Of a DNA stretch of 64,000 nt, positions 43,745-55,107 are shown in pieces (the stretch's first letter is position 1; each line of letters begins with the position of its first letter). The translations under genes were made by a program, and so were the position numbers. The notes under the pieces were generated by a model. That model saw only the letters and a program-made list of their open reading frames with translations, did not search any database and was not told the DNA's origin. Source of the DNA: Hofstenia miamia. Its lineage: Eukaryota; Xenacoelomorpha; Acoela. The stretch spans positions 1,526,498-1,590,497 of the forward strand of contig SCFE01000024.1 of NCBI GenBank assembly GCA_004352715.1. The letters run 5' to 3'.

Positions 43745-44329
43745 TTAATCAAATAACTTGGAATAGAAAATGTAGTGGTGATAAAGCTTATCAGATAGTT
43801 TATTACTATGTGTCGCAAAGTTCATGTTGTCAATATTAATTTGAGGAATAAAATTATTGGAATTTTCTGAAGGATACTTGAAATTTCTAGTCCTTTCTGC
43901 ACCCAAGCTTCTGCTTGACAAAACCAAAATATCTGCAGTATTAATGAAGATATGATTACAAAATCCATCCACATTTCCATTATTTGATGCAGATTGTCTA
44001 TACATATTTGTTTTCAATAAATGTGTTTTCAATTTGCATTGTGTTCTACACACTACAGGAATTGCAATTGTCAGTTTGGTATTGGTTGTCGAAATGGTAG
44101 TGTGAAATTGGATGTCCAATTTACTATTAACAAATATTAATTGAAAAAAATCGAAATGATTGCAGGGTCGAGGGGTGCAACCCCCGCACCACCCAGTACT
44201 GGGTGTTCTCTTCACTAAGCTCATCAATGATAAAGTCACAATCAATTAATGAAAGTTCATTTTCACTAAATTCGTTTGAGCACTTTCTGCATTTACTGTG
44301 TGCAGTTGAATCCAAAGTTGAGGTAGCAA
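43745..44329 (-). CDS. Unrecognised minus-strand frames, cut by assembly join
   Basis: Two overlapping frames (44,127-44,329 and 43,745-44,245) contain HSKCRKCSNEFSENEL (a CxxC pair) and RTRNFKYPSENSNN. A frame change near 44,150 could join them. The 5' side ends at a single N (44,330), beyond which retrotransposon copy 2 begins. It could be an ORF1 fragment of another retroelement or a host exon. No function assigned. Confidence 0.25.
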
Positions 44330-44330
44330 N

Positions 44331-46150
44331 TTTCAAAAATTCTTGACAATATTGATGTGATGCTAATTGGTTTCAAATTATTTTGATTTTGGAATTGGTA
44401 TTATTATAGCAGTTTTCCAAATTTTCGGGAATATAATAGTTCTTTGCGATTCTTCAAATATATAATGAACTATTGGTGTAATTATATAAGAAAATTTTTT
44501 AATATACCAATATGGGTTTTTGACGTTTTTCAATGCATGACATACTTGATGCATTGCTAAGGATGGAATCTCTTCAGTATCTATATTAGAAGTTCTAGGT
44601 TGTGTGTAATTCAAATCATTTGATACATTAGTAAACACTTTGTTGATTTCATTTGCATCAAAGTCTTTATTCAGCTTTGATAGTGTATTGCGTACCATAA
44701 GTTGATTTATTATTACATCGTATGATTTCCTCAAATACTTCAAAAATATATATTATTCATTAAACAGTTTAGTTTTTCAATGTTTTCAAATGGAATTGTC
44801 ACTTTTTCTTTGCCTGTTATAAGTGAAGATTCTGCTATTAAACCAAGATGATCTGTAGAAACTCCAGCTTGAAATGTGTAACAATTTTTATATAAATTTG
44901 AATGAGAGGCTACAACATTATTTAGGTTTCTTAATTTTCTTGTATTTTTATTATTGAGTTTTGTCATTCAGATAGAACTTGATAGCTCATCAACATTCAG
45001 ATTATTAAAGTTTATACAATCAGGCAATATACATTGACTTCTTATTAGCACAATAATTCTACATTAATTGCTTCAGAAAATACTACGAGACTGCTTTCAA
45101 TATTGCTTTTAACATAAATACATCCACCATAACCTCTGTGCATTTTATTCGAAATTTCCTGATCTTTTCTAAAACAAAAATATCCAGCCAGTTGAGCATA
45201 ACTTTCAAATATTTCACAGTCAAACCAAATTTCACTAAATAAATATGACAATCTTTTGAAAAAATAGAGCGGTTGCATTCCTCAGGGTATGAAGTGCTGC
45301 AATTTCCAAATTTATTTTTACAAGGATTATTCTTATTTCGACAATTTGTATATATGATTTTCTGCACAGAACATGCACACATGTGATTTTTTAAACACTT
45401 ATTTCTTGAGTGTCCATATATTCCACAGTTAGAACGCTTATGTGCATAAAAATGTTCAGTGACCTTGTACATCTGAAGACCAATATATATGCTGTTGTCA
45501 AGCAAGAATGTCCGCACTTTTGAAGCTACTTTGCCGAAAATAATTAAGGTTTTGCTGTATCCGTTAATCTTAGTGAATAATATTTCAAACATTGAATCAC
45601 TTAAACCACACAAATCTTGCAGCTTTGGGATTTCAACAAATATTTTTTCTTTAATTTCAGGTGCACTTAAATTTTCTAAAAAATAAATCGGTACATTTTT
45701 AGCTTAGGTGCAATCTTTTTGTATTCTACAAAATTATAAGACTTATTTTTCCCTCAACATCAGCTTCAGATTCACAGGCATCATTCTTATTTGGGAATAT
45801 CTTTCTAATTTCAGGAAAATCCTTAGTATCTTGAATTTCTTTAAGAATATCTTGCGTAACAATTGAAATGTCAGTGCTTGGTTATAAGTTCTTAATTCGC
45901 TAAATTTTTGCTTGAACATTTAATATATTAGCTGTTTTCGGTTTAATTTATTTCTTTTTAAAATATTGGAGTAGCTTTCTTCATTATGACTGACAGTATT
46001 TTCCAATTTCAATAAGCTTTTATGTTCAGACAAAATAGAGTCGTGGCTCAAAAAAAGTGCATCATCTATAGTTTTACCTCTTAAACAATTTACTAACTTC
46101 TTCAATTCGTTAAATTTGTTAATAATTTCATTATTCATATACATATCATG
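44331..46150 (-). pseudogene. Non-LTR retrotransposon copy 2, with gag region
   Basis: Close to copy 1 over the shared part (44,331-45,390 versus about 1,108-2,156), and it extends further 5'. From 5' to 3': a coiled-coil-like ORF1 start MYMNNEIINKFNELKKLVNC (46,144); decayed linker; gag cysteine clusters with CGIYGHSRNKC and GNCSTSYPEEC (45,290-45,450); endonuclease start RGYGGCIYVKSNI; endonuclease end STDHLGLI; RT start FPKIWKTAIIIPIPKSK. It is cut at the N at 44,330, before the RT active site. The same central endonuclease segment is missing as in copy 1, and there are several frameshifts. Confidence 0.85.
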
Positions 46151-46469
46151 TAGAATTTTAAATTATATTTAAAATATACACATTAAAAAAATTCACCTTA
46201 CTCTCCCACCATTAATATATCTGTTTATTAATAGACGTTTGTATTGCATTCCTTTGCACTACATTGTTATTCTTGAGTGCCGACATTATCTGTATTCAAC
46301 AGAAGCCCATGAATCTCTACCTAGAATATGTTTGATAAAGCACAGTAAATTTTTGTAGCTACAAATTATGACACAAGTGAATGCACCTGATATGATATTA
46401 GTTGCTTGCACAACAGATAGCAATGAATATTTCTTGTTAATATCTTATGGTAAGCCTATCAGAAAGGAT

Positions 46470-47560
46470 AGAACTAACAAAACCGGATGTATGAAAAGTC
46501 ACACGGAAAAATAGAAAATCTTCTCAATGATGAAATACCCGAATGCATTGAGGTCACTCTCTTAGAAATTGATAAACTACGAATATTTATTTGGTGTTTG
46601 TATATGCCTCCGAAACATACTAGTGAAATGAACCAAGATGCATTTAACTTTGTTATTGACAAATCTGGCGGTTTCCTCAACTTTAATTTGTAAACTTTGG
46701 ATGACTCACACTTGTAAAACTTTTATTTGAGGAAGAGTACAACGTATGCCAACAATTTATAGGTTTTCGAACAAGTAAGCATTTTGCCTTATCATAGAAA
46801 ATGGCTACAAATTTCTCTAACATTTAAAATCGAAGAGCTTTTAATTAATTCGTCAAAAATGAATGTTTTCGTCACCCGGTTCAAAAGTCAAAATGGAAGA
46901 ATTATATGAAATCGAAAATTGTAAACGATCTAAATCAAATTATAATAATGTGATAAAAGACCAAGATGCAAATAATCATTCTAATGATTTAGAAATATCA
47001 AATGACTCTTGTTAACTTAGCAGAATACAAGCCTCCCTATTTAAGTACGGAAATGATTCACGCAATATTTTTATACATACCTCAATTGCTTCCGTTTCAA
47101 AACTTCTTAAGAAATGATTAAAGCAACTCCTGAGCCTAAGACAAACAAATCAAGCGATTTTCAAACATTCGTTTTTGGGTAATTCTTAAAATTTCATCTT
47201 CAATAAATGCATACGAATCAAATGTTCCTAGTATTAAGAAAGCCGATCCATTAAGATCCAATAATGATCAGCCAATTGCAATTAGTTCGCCAATAACCAA
47301 GACATTCGAAAAATAGTTAACTGAGCAAATATTTGATTAAATGTGCACAATCTATTATCAAACTCCCAATTCGGATTTCATTAAACTGAGGTTCTATTAA
47401 TGCTACTAAAATATGGAGGGCATTACTTAATTCTAATAAATTTGTAAGCTATAACTTGTCTAGAACTTTCAAAAGCCTTTGATGCTAACAATAGCTCACT
47501 TAGAAAAAGAAGAAGAAGAAATATTTAAAAATTGTGTGAGCAATAAAGAATACTGATAAC
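46470..47560 (+). pseudogene. Decayed non-LTR retrotransposon (endonuclease and RT pieces)
   Basis: 46,487-46,693 encodes ECIEVTLLEIDKLRIFIW followed by CLYMPPKHTSEMN, like the middle of an apurinic-type endonuclease (VYxPP). Downstream, in broken frames, are RT-like phrases: PIAISSPITKTFEK (~47,275-47,320), LLSNSQFGFH (~47,352-47,385) and LELSKAFDA (~47,457-47,485). The family differs from the copies at 0.3 and 44.3 kb. Many stops; long dead. Confidence 0.7.
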
Positions 47561-47649
47561 AATTTTGAAAGCATCAAAAAAAGAAATCAAACAAATAGTA
47601 TAAAAAAACACTTAGAAATTTTAAATAATAGTAAAAAACTGATAATTTG

Positions 47650-48600
47650 TTATTTACTCTAATTCCAGACAGTAAATTAAACAATATTTTTTTTGCACTG
47701 GTTACCTGCTTACAATGATATATTTCAAAGAACATTTTTTAGCATAACTATGTAAATAACATGCATTCAATGAGCAATATGTAATATATTTCACTAGGCC
47801 AATGACACCTGCATATACCTCAATGTACCTAGCACTGGAATTGGAATTTGTAGCTTTAAATTGTAATAAATTGTCAAAGTATTCTCATATGTAAATTATT
47901 TAGCATATAAAACAATACACATATAAATTATATGATTTAGCCAATGGCGAGTTAATTTGTCATGTAAACTTAAAGTGATTTGATATCCCAGTAGATCTTT
48001 TATGTTCTGAAATTCTTCTGGGAAATTGTCTTGAAGTTTACCACGTAAGTTAAATTGATGGCATTATTTTTACTACTATGCCTACTAGTATTATTATTGG
48101 ATATTGCCTAAAAATCTACATATTCAAGGTGTCAGTAAAAAATCATTCTATGCGTTGACATACGCCACCTATGAATGAATATTTGCTAGTTCAAGTGTAT
48201 AACATTGGCTCTACCTCCCAGAAGTTAAATCGAATCAATCTGAAAACTGAGTTAGACCAAAACGTATTTTAAGATTTCTTTTCATAAAATCCACCAATTA
48301 GTTTTTGAGAAATCCTGTTGACAAACACATCAATAGAAGAGGCGATAACAATACCTCGTTAGCGGTGGTAATAAATATATAAAAATTTATATTTTAGCTA
48401 ATAGTATCGAAATGCATTTTGGTAGAACGGCTACTTGATCAGTAGCAGATCAAAAATTGGAAACAGTAAAATTTACTATTATACCGATCATTGATGGTAG
48501 TCCAAAGCATAGTTTTCAGTTGGAAAGAAAGTAAGCTGGGGAGGGAGGGGGGTTCTAATAAATTAATTCAAGAGAATGGGTGGATGAAATTGGCCTAGTA
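47650..48600. other. AT-rich stretch, no supported gene
   Basis: Short decayed frames only; nothing recognised. Confidence 0.4.
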
Positions 48601-48629
48601 AACAACATGATTGAAAAAGTAATTAAATG

Positions 48630-49075
48630 AGGAGTTACCCATGACCCATGCGACCCACCAGTATAGCGACCGATTACCCATGTGGCTCACGACCCATGCT
48701 TTTTATTCCGAACTGACCCACCGGTTTATGTGACACAGGTGCTCGTAATTACATTTCACCTTGAAAATTCCAACAAAGAGCTTTTATTCAAATAATATTG
48801 TTCTTGTATGCATTAAGGACAATGCAGAGCGACTCAACTATTACGCGATTGCATGGAATTGCGTTGTGCAGTAGCAATATTTCTGCAGTTAAGTGCACTA
48901 AAATAGCATTCATTTTCAGAAGGGTTTCCAAAGATCAATATCTTAATGTTATTAATGATAATCGTGGGTCATGACCCATGTGATTGTGACCCACGACCTT
49001 ATGCTACTTATCCCGAATGTACGACCCAATCTGAACCATTTATCCATGGGTCACTGACCCATTCCCAGCTCTACT
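48630..49075. repeat. GACCCA-rich degenerate repeat
   Basis: Two ~100-bp direct blocks (48,640-48,735 and 48,965-49,060) share CCCATGTG, GACCCA(T/C)G, a TTAT(T/C)CCGAA phrase and GACCCA motifs. The right end TGGGTCACTGACCCA is a palindrome. It may be the two ends of a small non-autonomous element. A similar GACCCATGGGTC lies at 55,197. Confidence 0.4.
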
Positions 49076-49158
49076 GATAAGGCAATTGTTGTGCTATTTA
49101 GGAAATACTTTTTATGGCATTCCTAAATATTTAAATTCATAAATGAATACTTTTTGAT

Positions 49159-49668
49159 TTGTTTATGGGGAGGGAAAGATACAGATTTCTACAGCACATC
49201 AAAAATAGTTTGTTGAAAATGTTTGTATTCAACACTAGCCCAACAGTTATTTTTTTATCCTTCATAATTGCATGCAATGCTTCAATATCTGCATACTATA
49301 TTATTACTGTTGGAACTAACAACATTCGAATGGAGGAGCCCTACAATGATGTTATAATAAGATTTTGGAGCAAACAGCAGGAAGAAATAGAATTTAAAAT
49401 AAATATTGCAAAAACAAAGAGAGGTGATACAATTCGTTTTTGGCGCACAGGAAGTTATATTGGAAAAATTGAAGGCTTTTGGTTATGCATGAATGAAACA
49501 AAATCCTCGAATTATTGGATTTTTTGGGATCTTAAGGTGAGAGCAGTCCATTGGAGTACTAAGAGTAACAAAAAAATTTCTAGTTTAGCTAGAGTTGAAA
49601 AAGACACTGGAGGCCGTTTGAATGGAAATACATGTGACTGGTTAAAATTCAACTTCACTAGTAAATGA
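49159..49668 (+). CDS. Single-exon ORF, possible secreted PLAT-like protein
   Basis: 169 codons. A hydrophobic stretch TVIFLSFIIACNASISA (residues ~29-45) could be a signal peptide if translation starts at the inner Met at residue ~20, or a membrane anchor. The rest begins YYIITVGTNNIRMEEPYNDV and ends NTCDWLKFNF. The pattern of a YxxTVxT strand, a charged middle, IGKIEGFWL, WIFWDLKVRAVHW and a terminal Cys/Trp resembles a PLAT/LH2 beta-sandwich, but this is recalled pattern similarity only. No introns are evident. A real gene is plausible because the frame is long for this AT content. Confidence 0.4.
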   Translation: MFMGRERYRFLQHIKNSLLKMFVFNTSPTVIFLSFIIACNASISAYYIITVGTNNIRMEEPYNDVIIRFWSKQQEEIEFKINIAKTKRGDTIRFWRTGSYIGKIEGFWLCMNETKSSNYWIFWDLKVRAVHWSTKSNKKISSLARVEKDTGGRLNGNTCDWLKFNFTSK

Positions 49669-49762
49669 AGTAATTGTCAAACGCATTTAAATTCTCAATT
49701 AATTTGTAATAGAGCAAAGCCAGATTCCAATATATTTTATATTATTTTATTATTGTAAAGCT

Positions 49763-49972
49763 ATGAAATATGTGTATTTAAATTTATATATTTCTATATT
49801 TTCCTTAATTTTTTATATGCTCCCACGTTTGCTTCATCATTCACTTTTAGTTGCTGAACTTACATTCACGTCTACATTAGACGTATTCTTAATAACATCA
49901 CAAATGGTTCAAAAGCAAATGCAACTTCAAAATGAAATTATGATCGCCATGAGCAACAGAGCTGAACAGTAA
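49763..49972 (+). CDS. Short ORF, unrecognised
   Basis: 69 codons with a hydrophobic start (LNLYISIFSLIFYML) and a Met/Gln-rich helical end (MVQKQMQLQNEIMIAM), 95 bp downstream of the previous ORF. The end looks like the coiled C-terminus of some transposon-derived DNA-binding proteins, but nothing firm supports this. Confidence 0.2.
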   Translation: MKYVYLNLYISIFSLIFYMLPRLLHHSLLVAELTFTSTLDVFLITSQMVQKQMQLQNEIMIAMSNRAEQ

Positions 49973-49979
49973 TGACGCC

Positions 49980-50980
49980 AAGGAAATATTAGTGGGGAAT
50001 GGCACGCCTCCTCTCCACTTTTAAACGTACAGTGTACATATATTCAAGGTCTCTGTGTTGAAAATTGAGATTAAAATGTTGAAGCGTTGCATTCAAATGC
50101 AAACTTAAACAGCCCATACAACAGTTTTAATGCTTTATAGTTCAAAAACTAATAAAGCTATGCTCAATCTGAAAGCACCTCTTCGGCCCCGCGACCTGCG
50201 ACACGCCTCAATGGGTTTGGAAGATTTTTGCACGTATCAAGAAACAGTCAAAGTTCTTTGTTGCTTCCGTGGGCTCAAAGCCTTTTAAATACATGAACAT
50301 TAGGTATGGAGATAATTTAAATCTGTTTGAAAAATTCAAAATATTAATCTTTTCAAAAACCTCAGGCAAAGCAATATGGTTTAATAGAAAATTTTCAACA
50401 TTTTTTAAAGTATGTTTCCCAATAGATCTATCCATCCCCCAAGATTTTCAAATTTGCGAATAGGCTCTGAGAAAATCCTTTGTAAATGTGGAACAACGTT
50501 TTGGCCTTTAAAACGGACGCTAGGCTGTTTATGGTTAACCAATTAGTGTTTCATTATGGTATATTGGATATATGTAGCAATTGCATAATTTTCGACTTTC
50601 ATAAATTCAATAATAATATTTGCGATTGAAAGATGTGTTAACATTCACCACTGAGGGATACACAAATTAGTGACAAAATCTCTTGTAATGTGTAAAATAG
50701 TTCAATCATTATTTACAACTATTGAATTGAAAAAACATTATTGGGTGAATTGAATAGTCTGTCCTTTTTGAGAGGCTAAGCAAAACTGATAAGTTGATAT
50801 TAATTAAAAGCAACTATTCAATTTGAGGTTTTGTTTTTGTACTTCTACTTTTCAGTATCATATTTGTCTAATTTTATTATAATCTATCAAACGGAACCAG
50901 CATAATGAATGTAAATGTTGTAAATTACTAAGAGTAAATTATTTTTCCTTACACCTATGAAGCCATGTTTAATTCACTTA
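49980..50980. other. No supported gene
   Basis: Opposed short frames overlap at 50,208-50,463 with no domain. Otherwise AT-rich unique sequence. Confidence 0.4.
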
Positions 50981-50984
50981 TGTG

Positions 50985-51075
50985 CTCCGTGGTTCAGTCG
51001 GTGAAAGTAGTTTTGAATACAGGCTGTTGCCCTGCTAGCTGTTTCTAGGTTCAATGGGAAGCACCTTCGTTCCTT
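50985..51075 (+). ncRNA. tRNA-derived SINE-like unit
   Basis: TGGTTCAGTCGG at 50,990-51,001 matches a Pol III A box and GGTTCAATG at 51,048-51,056 a B box, about 58 bp apart. This is longer than in an ordinary tRNA, as in SINE heads or tRNA pseudogenes. It starts GCTCCGTGGTTC, like a tRNA 5' end. The acceptor stem is not intact, so it is not a functional tRNA gene. The tail of the element is not delimited. Confidence 0.6.
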
Positions 51076-51079
51076 GTGC

Positions 51080-52190
51080 GGCTATATAGACCAAAGTTAG
51101 GTATGTTAGAAACTTCTAATAATATCTGCACACTGAAATTCTAAATTCCAAATGAAATCTTTTAAGAGTATATGATATTAATATACAATTGCAAAACGTT
51201 GTTTATGAAATTATTTAGCATTCACTACAACTGTTGTGTAATAGTCTATTTTTCAATTTCAGCCCTTTCTTTTTCAATGACTCAGTTCTACCCCAGCCCA
51301 GCACATGTCTATCTAATTTTTCAACGCCTGTTAACAGAAGAAAAAACAGGACTGAGAATCATTCAATAGTAAGTCTTGCTGCATCAACAAAGTACCTTTA
51401 GTTACATTTTGAACTTTCCATAATTTGAACTTAATAACCTTTTTCTCTAGTGTTGTTATTAGCATTACTATATCATTCACCATATTTGACTGTACGTTAA
51501 AAAATATAGAAAACGTATTCAAGTTATTTTCATTTTAACAAAATATAATTTCATAAAAATTTCATAGAAATGACTATATTTTGTCATTGCTAGTTTAGCT
51601 TAAGTAGTGCATTAAATTGCCCGTGTCATACGTTGCAGACAAGCAAGAATGCGCAATTTTTAATTGGAAAGCTACAAATAGATTTTCCAAATTCAAAATA
51701 TTAATCAATTTCTGCCTTTCATACAATAATTATTAGCAACTTTGAGTATCACTAAATATGTATTTAGACATGGTATATGTATATACATGTTTATCTCATT
51801 CATCAGGTGTCCGGCAGAAGATCACAATTCTGCCAAATAAGGTTAATGTTATACCTTCAATATACAATGTAGTGAACTTGGTCGTGGCAGCATAAAATAT
51901 TTCTTGAGTCATCAAACAGTGCAATACACTCAACAGTCAATGCTACATTATTAGAAAGTACAACAATGTTTTTTAAATCGGGAATTAATAATATGTTTCA
52001 GCAAAATTCTCAACTGTAAGTGCTCGTGAAAGCATTCTTAGTGAATCTTAAATAATTGGAAATTTTTCTTAAGTAATACATTGATAGATTTTCTAGAAGT
52101 ATGCAATAGATTAATCGACTTTCAATTATTGCAATAATTGCAACATCAATTCTATATTGCCTACATTTGCAGACATAGAGTGAAACCAAT
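51080..52190. other. No supported gene
   Basis: AT-rich; two opposed frames (plus 51,172-51,369, minus 51,331-51,522) have no recognisable content. Confidence 0.4.
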
Positions 52191-52199
52191 AGTTAATAT

Positions 52200-53125
52200 A
52201 CATTGAATTATGAGTATAAAATGTTTTATTATCGCACGCGTTTCGACATTCTAATCTGTCATTTTCAAGATAATTAACCGCTGTTTTTGCCTTCTTTTCA
52301 AAATATATGTAGCTTGCTAAGGTCTTTTTGCTTATTCATTAAAGGTTTTTCAAAGAATTTAATGTGAATATTTTCCGCTATTTTTGTTTCTCGATGCTTA
52401 ATGATTATTTTAATATTATTTCTTTTTGGTGGGTGTGTATATAAATATATTTCTGAATTAAGATGACCTCGTATATGTTATTCTATTCTCGCGCTTAAAT
52501 GGGTCCCCTAATGTAGGAAGAATTGCGTTCACCACAGTTGAAAATATAGACGAGTCCAGATGATAAATCGATGGGTACTTTGTCTTTGTTCGTGAAAATC
52601 TCTTGTGTTTTAATCGATGTTAATATTGGAAAAATTTTTGATGCTAATAGATTTTTGTTTAACATTTTGAGTTGTTTCCTTAATGTTACGGCATTCTTTT
52701 TGATATAAGGTAACGTTCAAAATATCTTTGTTTTTTTCTATAACACATTGTTGTTTATTGTTATTGTACTTCAATTTAGCATTAATCACTTTGTTAATTA
52801 ATTCTTGTGGATAGTCATTTTTCATTAAATCATTAATAAGTTTGTCTAGGATCTTTGTTAAATTTTCATAATTTGAACAACTTGTAAATATTCTATCAAC
52901 TAGACACTTAATTGTATCTTTCTTATGAACTTCATCACAGTATGACTTGAATGTTATATAAGATCTGTCTTTGTAGATTTTTAACACTAATTTGTAATTA
53001 GTTCATTTTTATTCTTTGATATTGTGATATCTAGAAAGTTCAAACTATTATCAATTTCATGATAAATTGTAAGTTGAAGTTCTTTACAGATGTTATTTGA
53101 AAAACTTAAAAACTGAAAATAACTG
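52200..53125 (-). pseudogene. Penelope-like element fragment (RT C-terminus, linker, GIY-YIG remnant)
   Basis: Minus strand, 5' to 3': HEIDNSLNFLDITISKNKN (the LxFLD motif of Penelope RTs, ~53,010-53,070), then after a one-base shift KIYKDRSYITFKSYC and HKKDTIKCLVDRIFTSCSNY (52,610-52,987), typical of the post-RT linker. A GIY-YIG remnant follows near 52,500-52,560: SGLVYIFNCG followed by SSYIR, where the second motif's Gly is Arg. The 3' end has the hairpin phrase TGACAGATTAGAATGTCGAAACG (in two arms, 52,230-52,265), characteristic of these elements. Truncated at 5', with frameshift and stops. Confidence 0.85.
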
Positions 53126-53130
53126 ATAGC

Positions 53131-53672
53131 ATGTTTTTTAAAGGTCAGCGAATTGTTCTACCTAAACAATTAGAGAGCCAAGTTTTAAGTGAGCTCCACT
53201 GTAGTCATCAAGGTATTGGGCACACTAAGCAAAGAGCAAAACGAGTAGTATTTTGGCCGGGTATGAATAATAATATTGAATATATTATTTCGTCATGCCA
53301 GAAATGTTGATTGCAGTAATACTACCTTCAGAAAGAACCATTTATGCAAGTTAAGATTCCAGAAATTCCGTTTACTTTAACATTTTTTATGCCACAGGAA
53401 GAGAGTGGTCAGTATATGTAGAATGGGCGTCAGACCGGACATCTGCGAGAGACTTAGGGCAAAAGAAGAATACCTAGACAGCAATCAATTTTACTTCGTT
53501 TTATTATTATTTATCTAGTAGCGCCGACTAAGATTACAAGCTGATGAAGTCCCACCAACTAGTAGCCGAAAATTTAAAGTTTTGTGGTAGGTAGCAATTA
53601 GACACGAAGTGTCAACTCCACACAATCCTCAAAATAATGGATTTGCTGAAGCAGCGGCAGAGTTTTGACCTG
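53131..53672 (+). pseudogene. Gypsy-type LTR retrotransposon integrase relic
   Basis: The plus-strand reading has the integrase zinc-binding domain: LHCSHQGIGHTKQR, FWPGMNNNIE and CQKC (53,196-53,310). Remnants of the catalytic core follow: EPFMQVKIPEIPF (~53,340), PTRLQADE (~53,528; the Asp) and TPHNPQNNGFAEAAA (~53,610-53,655; the Glu). Several stops and shifts lie between. No RT, protease or LTR is seen. It starts within a few bases of the end of the Penelope fragment, on the opposite strand. Confidence 0.85.
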
Positions 53673-53679
53673 GCTTTAT

Positions 53680-54950
53680 TTTGAAGGAATGCCCGTCCCG
53701 GTTATTCTTATTCCCGGGGCCGTCTCGTTTCCGTTGAGATCAGAACTTCATTTCATAATAGACAATTCTTAAATATTTTGCTTAAAAAAAGCTATCAAAT
53801 AAATCAAAGGCGTGAAGACTACGCATTCAAAAATCCGGATTTATTGATTAATTGCAGCAATTCAAGTGAATGCACTTGTTTAGGGCTGTGTAGTGAGCGT
53901 TTTGCTGAGCGAAGTAATCCAGCTTTGAAAAGTCTCTTTCATTCTCCCCAACTGTACTTTAAACAAAAAACAATTTTCTTGCGACATTTGTGAACACGGA
54001 ATTGGCGCATCAGGGGTAGTTGGTGATTAATGTGAATCAAGTTCAAGCTGTGAGTAACCATTAATTTCAAACAAAGCATCTAATGATCAGAGACCGGATA
54101 ATAGTTTCTAAAAAAATCGTCAACTATTCAAAAATTGCTATAAATTCGCCAAACTAGTTTTTTAATTGTTGTTCAAAACTGACTATCAAATTCCCTTTGT
54201 TGTAAAAAAAAATAATTGACAACATATTAACTGCATACATCCAGATGTCTTTTCACATGCCTGGCCAATTAAATGACCTCTATTTTTTATTATTGGAGAC
54301 TTCTCTCCAAATGCTTTTTTTTAATAGTATGACTTGTTTTTTCCTTTGGCATTACAATCAAAATTTATTTCCCAATGTCCATACAAATAAAGGGATGCAC
54401 TATCCAACACAAAGCTGCCAACTCTCGTTTTGTTGAAAGGCATATTTTTGGAAGACTACTTGAGCTAATACTTTTGCAAAATTAAGGATTTCATTTTTTG
54501 ATAGACTTTTTAACAAAAAATTCAAAGAATCAAATTTGGATGGGAGGAGGCCCACTGTGCAAGGCTCTGCTCTGAGTCTACAAGATAATTAAATATATTA
54601 ATGGATGCTGACTCCGATACAATTTTATATTTCACTACAATTCTTACACCATTTATTTATAGTTGCTAAAACTATTGTCTGATTTCTGGAAATAAGTTAA
54701 GTAATAAATATACACGATATATACAACGGTACAAAACTACAAACTAGCTACAAAATATTACAAATAAAACATGATAAAAACAGGATAAAAATACAATTAT
54801 TAACAAATAAAATGCAATTAAAATAAATTATGCTACTATATTTTGGAAATAATTTAGTATTGTACTTGCACCAATCTTATCTTGATTTCTCAAATAAGTT
54901 TTTTTAGCAATTTTTATATTTCATTAGTGGTGCAGCCCAGGGTGGCAAGG
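53680..54950. other. No supported gene
   Basis: Short plus-strand frames at 53,778-53,993 and 54,245-54,436 have no recognisable features. From 54,720 the sequence is A-rich with ACAAAT repeats. Confidence 0.4.
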
Positions 54951-54955
54951 GTTAG

Positions 54956-55107
54956 TAGTATTGGAAAATTAACCATGCGTTTCCCTTTAGTATACAATCC
55001 ACTATGCTATATAAAACATGTAGTGCTTGAAGGATTTCCCTGAAATAGTATTGGAAAATTAACCATGCGTTTCCCTTTAGTATACAATCCACTATGCTAT
55101 ATAAAAC
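54956..55107 (+). repeat. 62-bp direct repeat, offset 90 bp
   Basis: 54,956-55,017 and 55,046-55,107 appear identical (TAGTATTGGAAAATTAACC ... ATATAAAAC), separated by 28 bp. A recent local duplication. Confidence 0.9.

Noticed and set aside
50208-50463. Overlapping opposed frames
   Set aside because: Neither shows a family motif; the overlap suggests chance openness.
50985-51075. Functional tRNA gene
   Set aside because: The A and B boxes are present, but the spacing is too long and I could not pair an acceptor stem.
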